Origin: an uncultured Gammaproteobacteria bacterium
GTDB taxonomy: Bacteria > Pseudomonadota > Gammaproteobacteria > Magnimaribacterales > TMED112
Direction: 5' to 3'
DNA: 43,562 nucleotides
Assembly: GCA_913020145.1 (NCBI GenBank)
Contig: CAJWAI010000006.1
Coordinates: forward strand, 1 to 43,562
Below the pieces are notes generated by a model that worked only from the letters and a program-made list of their open reading frames with translations, did not search any database and was not told the origin of the DNA. Both the position numbers and the translations under genes were made by a program. Position 1 is the stretch's first letter. Each line of letters begins with the position of its first letter. Below, piece by piece: positions 25,564-34,766 of the stretch.

Positions 25564-26848
25564 TATTTATCTTATCTAAAACCTTTATTGCAGTTTTAGC
25601 CGCTTTTACTAGTTTATCCTCATTATGCTCTGTTGAAATAAAACAACTTTCATAGGCTGAAGGAGGAAGATAAATATTTTCTTCCAACATGCCGCGAAAA
25701 AACTTTTTAAAAAGCTCAATATTTGAATTTTCGACATCACTAAAATTCATAGGAAGGTTTTTACTAAAGAAAAAACCAAACATACCACCTCTTACATTAA
25801 ACGAAAATGGTATTTTATTTTGATCACAATAGTCCTTTACTATTTGCAAGAAAACGTGAGCATTTTCTTCAAGTTTTCTGTAGATATTTTGGTCATTAAG
25901 CTGCTTAAGTAACGCTGTACCTGCACTAACTGCAATAGGATTACCAGATAAAGTGCCTGCTTGATAAATAGGTCCATCTGGAGCGATATTATCCATAATT
26001 TCTTTCTTGCCACCATATACTCCTACTGGTAAGCCACCGCCAACAATTTTTCCTAAGGCAGTTAAATCCGGATTTATATTAAATAATTCTTGTGCTCCTC
26101 CTCTTGCAACACGGAACCCTGTCATTACTTCGTCAAAGATTAATATTGAATTATTTTCTGTGCAGATTTGTCTTAATTCTTTAAGAAAATCTTCACTAGG
26201 TTCAATAAATCCCATATTTCCAGCTATCGGTTCAACAATGACAGCAGCAATATCTTGCGCATGACTATTAAAAGCCTCTTTTAATGCATTTATATCGTTG
26301 TATGGAATAGTGATAGTAAGTTTAGATAGTTCTTCTGGAATTCCTGGAGAGTCTGGTACTCCAAGTGTTGCTAGACCGGAACCAGCTTTAACTAAAAGAG
26401 AGTCTACATGACCATGATAACAACCAATAAATTTTATAATGATATTTCTTTTTGTTGTTCCTCTTGCCAATCTTATGCAGCTCATCGTTGCTTCAGTGCC
26501 AGAATTGACCATTCTGAGTTTTTCTATGCTTGGAACATATGACTTTATAAGTTTTGCAATTTCTAATTCATTTTTTGTTGGTGCTCCAAAGCTTATACCC
26601 TTACTAGATTGCTTTTTTATAGCATCTGCAATTTTTTTATTGGAATGACCTAGAATCATTGGCCCCCAAGAACCTACAAAATCTAGATATTTATTGCCAT
26701 CTTCATCATATAGGTAACAACCTCTAGATTTTCTAAAGAAAATTGGCGAACCTCCTACACTTTTAAATGCTCTTACAGGAGAATTTACACCGCCAGCTAT
26801 ATGATTCTTAGATTTTTCAAAAAGTTTTTCAGAGTTTTTAGTTTTCAT
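25553..26848 (-). CDS. hemL: Glutamate-1-semialdehyde 2,1-aminomutase
   Basis: HemL makes 5-aminolevulinate from glutamate-1-semialdehyde, the start of C5 haem synthesis. The 431-residue PLP enzyme shows GGVNSPVRAFKSVGG, MVNSGTEATMSCIRLARG, FDEVMTGFRV and the cofactor lysine in LTALGKIVGGGLPVG. Length is typical. It overlaps thiE by 11 nt upstream; a thiE-hemL pair is common in gammaproteobacteria. Confidence 0.97.
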   Translation of the reverse strand: MKTKNSEKLFEKSKNHIAGGVNSPVRAFKSVGGSPIFFRKSRGCYLYDEDGNKYLDFVGSWGPMILGHSNKKIADAIKKQSSKGISFGAPTKNELEIAKLIKSYVPSIEKLRMVNSGTEATMSCIRLARGTTKRNIIIKFIGCYHGHVDSLLVKAGSGLATLGVPDSPGIPEELSKLTITIPYNDINALKEAFNSHAQDIAAVIVEPIAGNMGFIEPSEDFLKELRQICTENNSILIFDEVMTGFRVARGGAQELFNINPDLTALGKIVGGGLPVGVYGGKKEIMDNIAPDGPIYQAGTLSGNPIAVSAGTALLKQLNDQNIYRKLEENAHVFLQIVKDYCDQNKIPFSFNVRGGMFGFFFSKNLPMNFSDVENSNIELFKKFFRGMLEENIYLPPSAYESCFISTEHNEDKLVKAAKTAIKVLDKINNEV

Positions 26849-27467
26849 TCCAGATTTCTATCAGTTTTCGGCAGTTTACTTCAATTTTTTTGAGATCATT
26901 ATAGATGCCATCACAAATAGCTGCCATATTAAATTTATTTTGTTTTACTAATCTTAGATTTATTTCACTTATTCCACCAATCGCGATATTTATTTTTTCT
27001 TTATCCATTTTTGATGAAACATCAACAATATCTATAGGCCCGGTTATATTTTTTTTAGTTTTTGATTCAAATAAAGGGCCAAATGAGTAATATGAAAATA
27101 ACTCTGAATCTTCCCTTGCTTGTTGTTCTGGCTTATTTTTGCAGCTTAAGCCAACAAAACTGATATTCTTAGTTTCTTTTAAAAAGCTTGTATCTTCAAT
27201 ATCTTGTCCTATATGCAAACCACACCCAATTAATTCAGCAACCCTATGATCATTATTTATTACCAGAGTTGCACTCCATTTATTACATATGGTTTGAATC
27301 TCTTTTGCCGTCTCGTACCTTTCCTCAAAATTAATTTCATCTTCAAATCGATATTGAATTAATCTTATTTCTGATTCTAATGTTCGCTCAACAGCATCAA
27401 GAAGTTCATTTTTATGAATATATGTTGGAGTAATAGCGTAAATGGGCGATTCGATTTTTTTGAACAT
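26838..27467 (-). CDS. thiE: Thiamine-phosphate synthase-like protein
   Basis: ThiE couples the thiazole and pyrimidine halves of thiamine. The 209-residue TIM barrel shows IRLIQYR, ATLVINNDHRVAELIGCGLHIGQD (usual NDR...DGVHLGQ), YSFGPLFESKTKKNITGP (usual GPIFPTxTK) and INIAIGGISEIN. The similarity is clear but several ligand positions differ, so a TenI-type regulatory or altered activity is possible. It overlaps hemL and follows hemG by 17 nt. Confidence 0.8.
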   Translation of the reverse strand: MFKKIESPIYAITPTYIHKNELLDAVERTLESEIRLIQYRFEDEINFEERYETAKEIQTICNKWSATLVINNDHRVAELIGCGLHIGQDIEDTSFLKETKNISFVGLSCKNKPEQQAREDSELFSYYSFGPLFESKTKKNITGPIDIVDVSSKMDKEKINIAIGGISEINLRLVKQNKFNMAAICDGIYNDLKKIEVNCRKLIEIWNEN

Positions 27468-27484
27468 GTTTTTACTTTGAATAA

Positions 27485-28006
27485 CTAACTAATCTTCTTT
27501 GAGAATTCATCTACATCATTCCAATTTGTAAATTCATAGGTCTTTTCTAGATCAGTTGGTCCCTTTGTAATCCACATTATTAATCTAATCATATGCTTAT
27601 CTAAAAAATTATATTTTGGATAGTCTATTTTCCCGGCAAAAACCCCAATTTCATTTGGCATCCAACCTGTACGCTTTAAAAACTTCTTTATGTATGGATT
27701 AGTTTCTGGCTTATTCTTTTCAGGCTTCCTTGCAACTGCATTAACACTAAAAAAAGCATTTTCTTTACCTTCAATTATGTTCTTATGACTTTTTATAAAG
27801 TTATAAAGCTCTTTGCTATGATCTCCATATCTTATACTTGCACCGATTAATAGTTTTTCAGCTGTTTCTAGATCAGATTGTGTAATATTTTTTAGATTTA
27901 TCAATCTTGGACAATGGGCGTTTTCTAGATTCTTGAAAATATGTTCACAAATATTAATGGTATGACCATCAGTACTTGAGTAAATTATTAGAATATTTTT
28001 TGCCAT
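27485..28006 (-). CDS. hemG: Flavodoxin-type protoporphyrinogen oxidase HemG
   Basis: A 173-residue protein matching E. coli-type HemG: the flavin loop IYSSTDGHT, GASIRYGDHSKELYNFI, FFSVNAVARKPEKNKPETNPYIKKFL and the family-specific long-loop insertion that separates HemG from ordinary flavodoxins. HemG oxidises protoporphyrinogen IX using quinones at the membrane. It heads the run hemG-thiE-hemL-pfkB-pcnB-dnk-tsaE, putting two haem genes together. A minus-strand TATAAT lies 11 nt before the ATG. Confidence 0.94.
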   Translation of the reverse strand: MAKNILIIYSSTDGHTINICEHIFKNLENAHCPRLINLKNITQSDLETAEKLLIGASIRYGDHSKELYNFIKSHKNIIEGKENAFFSVNAVARKPEKNKPETNPYIKKFLKRTGWMPNEIGVFAGKIDYPKYNFLDKHMIRLIMWITKGPTDLEKTYEFTNWNDVDEFSKKIS

Positions 28007-28017
28007 TAATTAAAGAA

Positions 28018-28023
28018 ATTATA
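28018..28023 (-). promoter_or_regulatory. Putative -10 box of hemG operon
   Basis: TATAAT on the minus strand, 11 nt before the hemG ATG, predicts a leader of only about 4 nt for the seven-gene run. No Shine-Dalgarno sequence is visible. Confidence 0.4.
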
Positions 28024-28068
28024 AGACATTAAGTATTTTTGTTAGAATTATGCCCATATATATTATTT

Positions 28069-28416
28069 ATGGAATTAAAAACGAATAAAGCAACCCCCTT
28101 TCAGGTCTCTAAAGATGCACTGAATAGGCTTTCTTTGCTTAAAGAATCTGAAAAAGGAAAATATTTTAGAGTCTATGTTACAGGTGGAGGTTGCTCTGGA
28201 TTTCAATATGGGTTCAAATTTGATGAGTTTGATAAAGATGAAGATTCACTACTTAATTTTGATAGCGGGGTATCGATCATTTTAGATCAACTTTCTTACC
28301 CGTATTTATTAGGATCAAAAATTGATTTTAAAGAAGACTTGATGGGCGCAAAATTTACAGTTGAAAATCCTAATGCTTCTAGCACTTGTGGTTGCGGCGC
28401 CTCTTTTTCTATTTAA
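28069..28416 (+). CDS. erpA: Iron-sulphur cluster insertion protein ErpA
   Basis: An A-type Fe-S carrier of 115 aa from the ATG at 28069; the longer start in the track adds an unlikely tail. The three cluster cysteines are present: C42 in GGGCSGFQYGF and C107/C109 in TCGCGASFSI. ErpA delivers clusters to isoprenoid and respiratory enzymes. It is next to the convergent anmK (8-bp overlap), a conserved gammaproteobacterial neighbourhood. Confidence 0.94.
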   Translation: MELKTNKATPFQVSKDALNRLSLLKESEKGKYFRVYVTGGGCSGFQYGFKFDEFDKDEDSLLNFDSGVSIILDQLSYPYLLGSKIDFKEDLMGAKFTVENPNASSTCGCGASFSI

Positions 28417-29386
28417 ATAACACTCCTTTGTCTGCATAAGCTAGATAAGCAAACGCTGAAGATTCCATATATCTAGAAGGAACAATATGATCGGTAGTCT
28501 GAATATTAGTCCTCACTTTCTCAGCAATACTTTTCATTAGTGTTTTATTAAGCGTACCACCCCCATGAAAGATTACTTCATCAGGATAATCACAATATTC
28601 ATAGAATTCTTTTATTTTTTCTGCTGTTACTTCTACTAGAGTTCTCAGAAGTTCATTAACAGGAATTTTCTTATATTCTTCAAGCCTTGTGAGTAGTGGT
28701 TCTGTATAAGCAGTTATATCATCTGCTCTTGGATACCCCATATTCATGAAAATGGACATTAATTCATCTTTGATTAAATTATTTATTGTCCCACTAGATG
28801 CTATTTGCCCATCTTTATCATAGTCACCTAATTGTGAGCTTGTCATGACAAAATCTAACAAGCAGTTACCTGGCCCTATATCTGAAGCAGCAGATATTTT
28901 TTCTCCATCTAGATATGTTCCATTTGAAATACCACCTATATTGATAATTAATTTTCGCTTTCCAGTCTCAGAAAAAATATATTTATGAAAATCTGGAATC
29001 AATGGAGCACCACGACCACCTTCAGCAATATTCTTATTTCTAAAGTCTGAAAAGACATCAATATTTGTTAATTTAGAAATTTTTTTTGGGTCTCCAGCTT
29101 GCAAACTATGATGATCTTCATGAGAAATGGTTTGCCCTGAAAAACCTATGCCAACAATTTTACTTTTAGATATAGAGCTCTTATAAATTAAATTTTTTAC
29201 TATTTCTACACTTTTATTAGTGATTTCGGAACTAATAAAAGGTATCTCAACAGAAGTCTTATAACTAGAGTGAAAATCTAAAGTTTCTGTAGCTACTATT
29301 TCAAAATGATCAGTAAAATCGACTAAACATGCATCTAGGGAATCTCTACTGGTCCCCGACATTATCCCTATAAAAAGGTTACTCAT
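28409..29386 (-). CDS. anmK: Anhydro-N-acetylmuramic acid kinase
   Basis: AnmK phosphorylates and opens 1,6-anhydroMurNAc recovered from cell-wall turnover. The 325-residue protein shows IGIMSGTSRDSLDACLVDF, QAGDPKKISKL, INIGGISNGTYL, DIGPGNCLLD and FHGGGTLNKTLM. It is shorter than the usual 365-370 aa. It overlaps mepM by one base, so a wall hydrolase and a wall-recycling kinase are co-expressed. Confidence 0.93.
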   Translation of the reverse strand: MSNLFIGIMSGTSRDSLDACLVDFTDHFEIVATETLDFHSSYKTSVEIPFISSEITNKSVEIVKNLIYKSSISKSKIVGIGFSGQTISHEDHHSLQAGDPKKISKLTNIDVFSDFRNKNIAEGGRGAPLIPDFHKYIFSETGKRKLIINIGGISNGTYLDGEKISAASDIGPGNCLLDFVMTSSQLGDYDKDGQIASSGTINNLIKDELMSIFMNMGYPRADDITAYTEPLLTRLEEYKKIPVNELLRTLVEVTAEKIKEFYEYCDYPDEVIFHGGGTLNKTLMKSIAEKVRTNIQTTDHIVPSRYMESSAFAYLAYADKGVLFK

Positions 29387-30630
29387 TATATGCTTGTTAT
29401 ATTAGCTATTATTTCTGTTCTTTCTTTAACTAACATATCAAATAATTTTCTATTGTATGCATTTATTGATTGTGCATTTGGCGGCTCAACTTTTACTGGA
29501 TCTGTATGCTTGCCATTAATATGAAACTCATAATGCAAATGAGGGCCAGTTGCTAATCCAGTAGATCCGACATAACCAATAGTTTGTCCTTGAATTACTC
29601 GCGAGCCTTTTTTAATTCCTTTAGCAAAATCCTTTAAATGTGCGTATCTGGTTAAATACTTGTTGTAATGCACTATGTCTATGTAATTTCCATATGAACG
29701 AGAAAATTTTGCTTCTTTAACTATTCCGTCTCCAGTGGCAACTACTTCAGTGCCTGATTTTGCAGCATAATCAGTACCTTTATGAGCTCTAATAGTATTT
29801 AGGACGGGGTGTTTCCGGTTCGGGTTATAATGCGAGCTAATTCTAGCGAATTCAATTGGTGTTCTTAAGAAAGCTTTTCTAACATTAGTGCTGTCTGTCG
29901 TATAGTAATCTTTTCTTCCTCTTTGACTAAATCGAATGACAGCTATCTTCTCTCCTCTATTTACAAATTCTGCAGCTAATATGTCACCAGTGGCTATTAA
30001 TTTTCCATTAGAATCAGAATAGATATCTTCATAGAGTATTCTAACCACATCTCCATTTCTTATGTCATAAGCGTAATCAATATCCCAGCCAAAGATATAA
30101 ATTAAATCACCGAGAATAGAATCAGGAACGCCAGATTTTTTTCCTGAAGCATATAAAGAGTCTGTTATAACAAATTCCCTATACTGTACTAGTTTTTCTA
30201 AGCTATCTCTTTTTCTAGAGAATTTATAATCACCATCTTTTATTGTTAAAACATCAATAAAGTAGTCATCATCACTAAAACGTTTCATTTCAACTTTTCT
30301 ACCATCTACTCTGATGTATATTCGATCGTTAACTCTGAAACGTATAAATTCTCTAAGATCCTTGTCCAAAGCCATTTTATTTATCAATACAGAACTAACC
30401 CCATAACTTATTAATGTTGAATAGAAGGTATCGCCAGATTTCACTACCATTTTAGTTTCTTCCGGTATGGAGAACTCATAATCTACTGATTCTAAGGAAA
30501 TCTCTTCGATTGTAAGTTCTAATTCATTTTCAAAGTCTCTAGTCTCTGCATCCGTGGCAATAAGAAGAATAAAAATAGTAGGAACTATTAAGATAGTGAG
30601 AATTAATTTTAAATGCGAGCCTGTGTACAT
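29386..30630 (-). CDS. mepM: M23 family murein endopeptidase MepM-like
   Basis: A 414-residue envelope protein with one N-terminal membrane/signal segment (LILTILIVPTIFILLIA), an OapA/LysM-like region (SGDTFYSTLISYGVSS) and a C-terminal M23 domain with zinc ligands in HKGTDYA and HLHYEF and the GSTGLATGPHLHYEF signature. It should cleave peptidoglycan cross-links. It is divergent from tyrS with only 25 bp between the start codons, and a TATAAT lies 8 nt before its ATG. Confidence 0.92.
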   Translation of the reverse strand: MYTGSHLKLILTILIVPTIFILLIATDAETRDFENELELTIEEISLESVDYEFSIPEETKMVVKSGDTFYSTLISYGVSSVLINKMALDKDLREFIRFRVNDRIYIRVDGRKVEMKRFSDDDYFIDVLTIKDGDYKFSRKRDSLEKLVQYREFVITDSLYASGKKSGVPDSILGDLIYIFGWDIDYAYDIRNGDVVRILYEDIYSDSNGKLIATGDILAAEFVNRGEKIAVIRFSQRGRKDYYTTDSTNVRKAFLRTPIEFARISSHYNPNRKHPVLNTIRAHKGTDYAAKSGTEVVATGDGIVKEAKFSRSYGNYIDIVHYNKYLTRYAHLKDFAKGIKKGSRVIQGQTIGYVGSTGLATGPHLHYEFHINGKHTDPVKVEPPNAQSINAYNRKLFDMLVKERTEIIANITSI

Positions 30631-30638
30631 GTTCTGAT

Positions 30639-30644
30639 ATTATA
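30639..30644 (-). promoter_or_regulatory. Putative -10 box of mepM-anmK
   Basis: Minus-strand TATAAT exactly 8 nt before the mepM ATG, overlapping the putative tyrS -10 (TATATT, 30641-30646) on the other strand. It implies leaderless transcription of mepM. Confidence 0.42.
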
Positions 30645-30646
30645 TT
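30641..30646 (+). promoter_or_regulatory. Putative -10 box of tyrS
   Basis: TATATT, 9 nt before the tyrS ATG, with no ribosome binding site between. It shares four bases with the opposing mepM -10 box, so the two promoters would compete for the same DNA. Confidence 0.4.
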
Positions 30647-30655
30647 AAAAAGCTT

Positions 30656-31852
30656 ATGAATGACTTTAAAAAACAATTAGAAATTATAAAACAAGGCATT
30701 GATGAAATCATAGGTGAAGATGATTTAATTGAAAAACTTAAATCTGGTAAAAAATTAACGATTAAAGTTGGTTTTGATCCAACAGCACCTGATTTACATG
30801 TTGGCCATACTGTAATTTTAAGAAAAATGAGACAGTTTCAAGATCTTGGTCATAAGGTAATTTTCTTAATAGGTGATTTCACTGGCAAAATTGGAGACCC
30901 AAGTGGCAAAAACAAAACAAGACCACCTCTAACTAATGATGAAATCAAAGCTAATGCTAAAACTTATGAAGACCAGGTTCTGAAAGTTCTTGATTCAGAT
31001 AAGACTACGATTGATTTTAATTCTCGTTGGGGGGATAAGATGTCTGCTGCCGATATGATTAAGCTTGCCGCTCAATCAACAGTTGCACGCATGATTGAAA
31101 GAGATGATTTCTCAAAAAGATATAAAAATAACCAACCAATATCCATTCATGAATTTCTTTACCCCTTAATGCAAGGTTATGACTCAGTTGAATTGGAAGT
31201 TGATGTTGAACTTGGCGGTACAGATCAAAAATTTAATCTTCTAGTAGGTAGAGATTTACAAAAGAATGTAGGCCAATCACCGCAGACAATAATTACGCTA
31301 CCTCTATTAGAGGGTTTAGATGGAGTAAAGAAAATGTCTAAGACAGAAGAAAATTATATAGGCATAACCGAAAAGGCTGATGATATTTTTGGCAAAACAA
31401 TGTCCATTCCAGATGAAATAATGATGAAATGGTTTGATCTCTTAAGTTTAAGACCTTTAGAGGAAATAAAAAAAGTTGATGAGGATATAAAAGGAGGGGC
31501 CAACCCTCGTGATGCAAAGATTGATTTAGCTATGGAGCTAACAACTAGATTTACTTCTGAAAAAGAAGCAGAGAAAGCAAAAGATAATTTCTTTAAAAAA
31601 TTCTCAAGCAATGAACTGCCTAGTGACATTGAAGAAAAAGAAATTAGCTATACTGATATGCCTGCATTACCAAATTTATTAAAAGATTTAGGTATGGTTG
31701 GTAGTACTTCTGAAGCAATAAGACTAATAGAACAGGGCGCAGTAAAAATAGATCAAGAAAAGGTGACTTCAAAGGATCAAGAAGTCAGCTTTGAAACAAA
31801 AAAATTAATACAGATAGGAAAGAAAAAGTTTCTTTACGTATCTTCAAAATAA
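30656..31852 (+). CDS. tyrS: Tyrosyl-tRNA synthetase
   Basis: Class I synthetase of 398 aa. The HIGH-type motif is [12 protein letters not shown], the KMSKS motif is [12 protein letters not shown], and the tyrosine pocket shows [24 protein letters not shown]-terminal S4 RNA-binding domain ([18 protein letters not shown]) completes it. Length and the short HIGH insert match the TyrZ-type branch found in many marine gammaproteobacteria. Followed 15 nt later by a saccharopine-dehydrogenase-like gene. Confidence 0.97.
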   Translation: MNDFKKQLEIIKQGIDEIIGEDDLIEKLKSGKKLTIKVGFDPTAPDLHVGHTVILRKMRQFQDLGHKVIFLIGDFTGKIGDPSGKNKTRPPLTNDEIKANAKTYEDQVLKVLDSDKTTIDFNSRWGDKMSAADMIKLAAQSTVARMIERDDFSKRYKNNQPISIHEFLYPLMQGYDSVELEVDVELGGTDQKFNLLVGRDLQKNVGQSPQTIITLPLLEGLDGVKKMSKTEENYIGITEKADDIFGKTMSIPDEIMMKWFDLLSLRPLEEIKKVDEDIKGGANPRDAKIDLAMELTTRFTSEKEAEKAKDNFFKKFSSNELPSDIEEKEISYTDMPALPNLLKDLGMVGSTSEAIRLIEQGAVKIDQEKVTSKDQEVSFETKKLIQIGKKKFLYVSSK

Positions 31853-31867
31853 AAAAGGAGTTTTGAT

Positions 31868-33028
31868 ATGACTGACGATAAAAAATTTGACCTTATTCTT
31901 TTTGGTGCTTCGGGTTTCACAGGAAAACTCGTAGCAGAATATTTAGTTGGTTCTTACAGTGACCTTAATTGGGCTATGGCAGGCAGAAATAAAGATAAAT
32001 TAATGTCTATTAATGATGATTTAGGTGCTGATATTCCAATTGTCGTGCTTGATTCAAGTAAACCGGATGATATTGATAACGCTTTAAGTCAAACCAGATT
32101 GGTTTTAACTACAGTTGGTCCATATCAGCTCTATGGCAATGAAATTTTAGGAAAATGTGCACAAATGGGAGTTCATTATGTAGATCTTTCTGGAGAGCCT
32201 GGCTGGATGCATGCAATGCAAAAACATCTAGACGAAGCAAAGCAAAGTGGAGCAAGAATTGTGCATAGTTGTGGTTTTGATTCTGTGCCTTCAGACATGG
32301 GTGTTTACTATTTACAGAATTTAGCCAAAGAAAAATTTGGCAAACCTATTCAGCAAGTAAAATGTCGTGTTCGATCTATGAAAGGTGAGTTTTCTGGAGG
32401 TACTGCAGCTTCTTTTCGAGCTACCATGGGAGCATTAAGTGAGAATCCAGACTTATTTAATGTTTTAATCAATCCATTTGCACTATGCGAAGGTTTTAAT
32501 GGACCGGAACAGCCAGTTGATAACAAAGTTTATTACGATGAAGTGCTAGAAGAGTGGGTAGCACCTTTTGTTATGGCAGCAATTAATACTAAGAATGTTC
32601 ACCGATCAAATATGATGCTAGACCATCCTTATGGCGAAGATTTTATTTATGATGAAATGATGGTAGGTGGTTTTGGTGATGAAGGTAAAGCCATCGCTGA
32701 AGCTATTGCTTCTCATAATCCAATGGCAGGAGATAATGTGCCAAAACCAGGTGAAGGCCCATCAAAAGAAGTTAGAGATTCTGGTAGTTATGACATGCTA
32801 TTTGCTGGTGTGGAAGATGGCTCAGTAAAAATAAAAGTATCAGTCAAAGGTGAGGGAGACCCTGGGTATGCCTCAACATCAAAAATGATAGCTGAAAGCG
32901 CTCTTTGTTTGCTATTTGATTGTCCTGATCTGCCTGGTGGCATATATACAACAGCACCAGCAATGGGAGATAAGTTAATAGAACGTCTAGAGAAAAATAG
33001 TGTGATGTTCTTTAAAGAAGAATCTTAG
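31868..33028 (+). CDS. Saccharopine dehydrogenase-like oxidoreductase
   Basis: A 386-residue NAD(P)-dependent protein of the saccharopine dehydrogenase / trans-acting enoyl reductase family. The Rossmann motif is LILFGASGFTGKLVAEYL, then TVGPYQLYGNEIL..CAQMGVHYVDLSGE and HSCGFDSVPSDMG, the family's conserved blocks. Members act on lipid or polyketide intermediates or are of unknown role; no substrate can be assigned. A strong AAAAGGAG lies 7-8 nt before the ATG, contrasting with tyrS, and it is probably read from the tyrS promoter. Confidence 0.85.
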   Translation: MTDDKKFDLILFGASGFTGKLVAEYLVGSYSDLNWAMAGRNKDKLMSINDDLGADIPIVVLDSSKPDDIDNALSQTRLVLTTVGPYQLYGNEILGKCAQMGVHYVDLSGEPGWMHAMQKHLDEAKQSGARIVHSCGFDSVPSDMGVYYLQNLAKEKFGKPIQQVKCRVRSMKGEFSGGTAASFRATMGALSENPDLFNVLINPFALCEGFNGPEQPVDNKVYYDEVLEEWVAPFVMAAINTKNVHRSNMMLDHPYGEDFIYDEMMVGGFGDEGKAIAEAIASHNPMAGDNVPKPGEGPSKEVRDSGSYDMLFAGVEDGSVKIKVSVKGEGDPGYASTSKMIAESALCLLFDCPDLPGGIYTTAPAMGDKLIERLEKNSVMFFKEES

Positions 33029-33059
33029 TAAGTAGTATTAATTTTTATTATTTACACTA

Positions 33060-33065
33060 TATAAT
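33060..33065 (+). promoter_or_regulatory. Putative -10 box of tRNA-Ile
   Basis: A perfect TATAAT 12 nt before the mature tRNA 5' end, at the right distance for a short 5' leader removed by RNase P. The -35 region is AT-rich without a good TTGACA. Confidence 0.5.
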
Positions 33066-33077
33066 AGTCGGTTCTTT

Positions 33078-33154
<77 letters not shown>

Positions 33155-33166
33155 TTTAGGATGGAT

Positions 33167-34726
33167 ATGAGAAGTTTTAGTTTAATTTTTTTTAGTCTAC
33201 TAAGTCTTTTAGTCTTCTCACATGATAATTGGAAAGCCACAAAGTTATCCGAAGAAATTGCTCATGCTCCCTCGGTTTTGCCAGACAGAGTTGTACTTAC
33301 ATGGAACGATAATCCTGCTATAACTCAGTCAGTTACTTGGAGAACTAATACATCTGTAATTAATGGTTTTGCTCAATTTGCAGTTGCAAATGCAAATGGT
33401 AGGACGTTAAAACCAACGGAATTGAAAGCAATAACATCTCATTTCAAAAGTGATATCAATGAAGCACATTACCATAATGTTACTTTTACCAATCTTGAAC
33501 CTAATACTTTATATGCATATCGAGTAGGCGATGGAGAAAACTGGACCGAATATTATCATTTTAAAACCGCAAGTCTAGAACCTGAACCATTTAGTTTTAT
33601 TTACTTCGGTGATGCGCAAAATGAGGTAAAAACTCATTGGTCAAGGGTATTCAGGGAAGCATTTCGAGATGCTCCAAGGGCAGCATTTACTCTTCATGCT
33701 GGAGATCTTGTTGATGAACGTTATATGGATGCTGAATGGGGAGAATGGCATCAAGGCCCTGACTGGGTTAATGGCACAATACCTGTAATAGCTACTCCAG
33801 GAAATCATGAATACTTAAATGTTTCTGAGTACAAAAGAATATGGAAAAATAAGAGCGGGAAAGATATAAATATTGATGTTGAATCATATACACCAGATAC
33901 ATCAGGCTTGTTGAAGTTAGTTATTAAGGACTCTAATGATCAAAACGGTTCTTTATTAGTGCAACCAGACGGCAAAATTCACTCAATTGATTCAGGCATT
34001 GAACTAATAACTGGTTTTTCAGAAGAAGAATTAAAAGACAAGATGATTTTAGGTGGAAAGGCTCCATTATATGATCGTCTCCAAAACCCTAATGGAGGAC
34101 CAACTTTAACCGCTCATTGGCGCACTCAATTTTCTTTTCCAGTTCAAGATGTGCCAAATGATAGCTTAAATGAGACTGTTTATTATATTGATTATCAAGG
34201 TGTAAGATTTATCTCATTAGATTCCAATATTAGTCAAGAAGAGCAAGTTCCATGGCTTGAAAAGGTATTGGAACAAAATCCTCATGATTGGACAGTTATA
34301 ACTTTCCATCATCCTTTGTATTCACCAGCATCAAGTCGAGACAATCTAGAATTAAGACAAGTTTGGAAACCTCTTTTTGATAAATACAGAGTAGATTTAA
34401 TTCTAAGTGGACATGATCACGCTTATTCAAGAACAGGTCTTGTTGATACAAATAGTCTCAAAAATATACCTACAGGTTATGAGCAGGCTTATGAACCTGA
34501 AATTGGCACTGTAAACGTTGTATCAGTTAGCGGTCCAAAACTATATGAAATAACAAAAGATAAATACGCCAAAACCTTTATTGAGAATAAGCAGCTGTAC
34601 CAAATAATTGATATTGAAGGTAACGAACTTAGGTTTAGATCTTTCGATGCAACGGGTGAACTGCACGATGAATTTATACTTAAGAAAAACGCAGGAAAAC
34701 CTAATCTTCTTATTGAAAATAATTAA
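33167..34726 (+). CDS. Exported purple-acid-phosphatase-like metallophosphoesterase
   Basis: The ORF-track start lies inside the tRNA; the ATG at 33167 has AGGA 5 nt upstream and begins a signal peptide (MRSFSLIFFSLLSLLVFS), giving 519 aa. An Fn3-like purple acid phosphatase N-domain (PAITQSVTWRTN) precedes the metallophosphatase core: FGDA (D149), HAGDLVDE (D180), PGNHEY (N213, H214), ITFHHPLY and LSGHDHAYSR. The Tyr of the purple GDxxY motif is Asp here. Residues about 245-315 form an insertion with a PAS-like stretch (IDSGIELITGFSEEEL). It should release phosphate from organic esters in the periplasm. Confidence 0.88.
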   Translation: MRSFSLIFFSLLSLLVFSHDNWKATKLSEEIAHAPSVLPDRVVLTWNDNPAITQSVTWRTNTSVINGFAQFAVANANGRTLKPTELKAITSHFKSDINEAHYHNVTFTNLEPNTLYAYRVGDGENWTEYYHFKTASLEPEPFSFIYFGDAQNEVKTHWSRVFREAFRDAPRAAFTLHAGDLVDERYMDAEWGEWHQGPDWVNGTIPVIATPGNHEYLNVSEYKRIWKNKSGKDINIDVESYTPDTSGLLKLVIKDSNDQNGSLLVQPDGKIHSIDSGIELITGFSEEELKDKMILGGKAPLYDRLQNPNGGPTLTAHWRTQFSFPVQDVPNDSLNETVYYIDYQGVRFISLDSNISQEEQVPWLEKVLEQNPHDWTVITFHHPLYSPASSRDNLELRQVWKPLFDKYRVDLILSGHDHAYSRTGLVDTNSLKNIPTGYEQAYEPEIGTVNVVSVSGPKLYEITKDKYAKTFIENKQLYQIIDIEGNELRFRSFDATGELHDEFILKKNAGKPNLLIENN

Positions 34727-34732
34727 GAATCC

Positions 34733-34760
34733 TTGAAAATACTTGTTTTAACTACATAAT
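34733..34760 (+). promoter_or_regulatory. Putative promoter of the CIA30-domain gene
   Basis: TTGAAA (34733-34738), a 16-bp spacer and CATAAT (34755-34760). Transcription should start close to 34767, which is the second ATG of the gene, so the mRNA would be leaderless at that codon. Confidence 0.45.
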
Positions 34761-34766
34761 ATGCAG

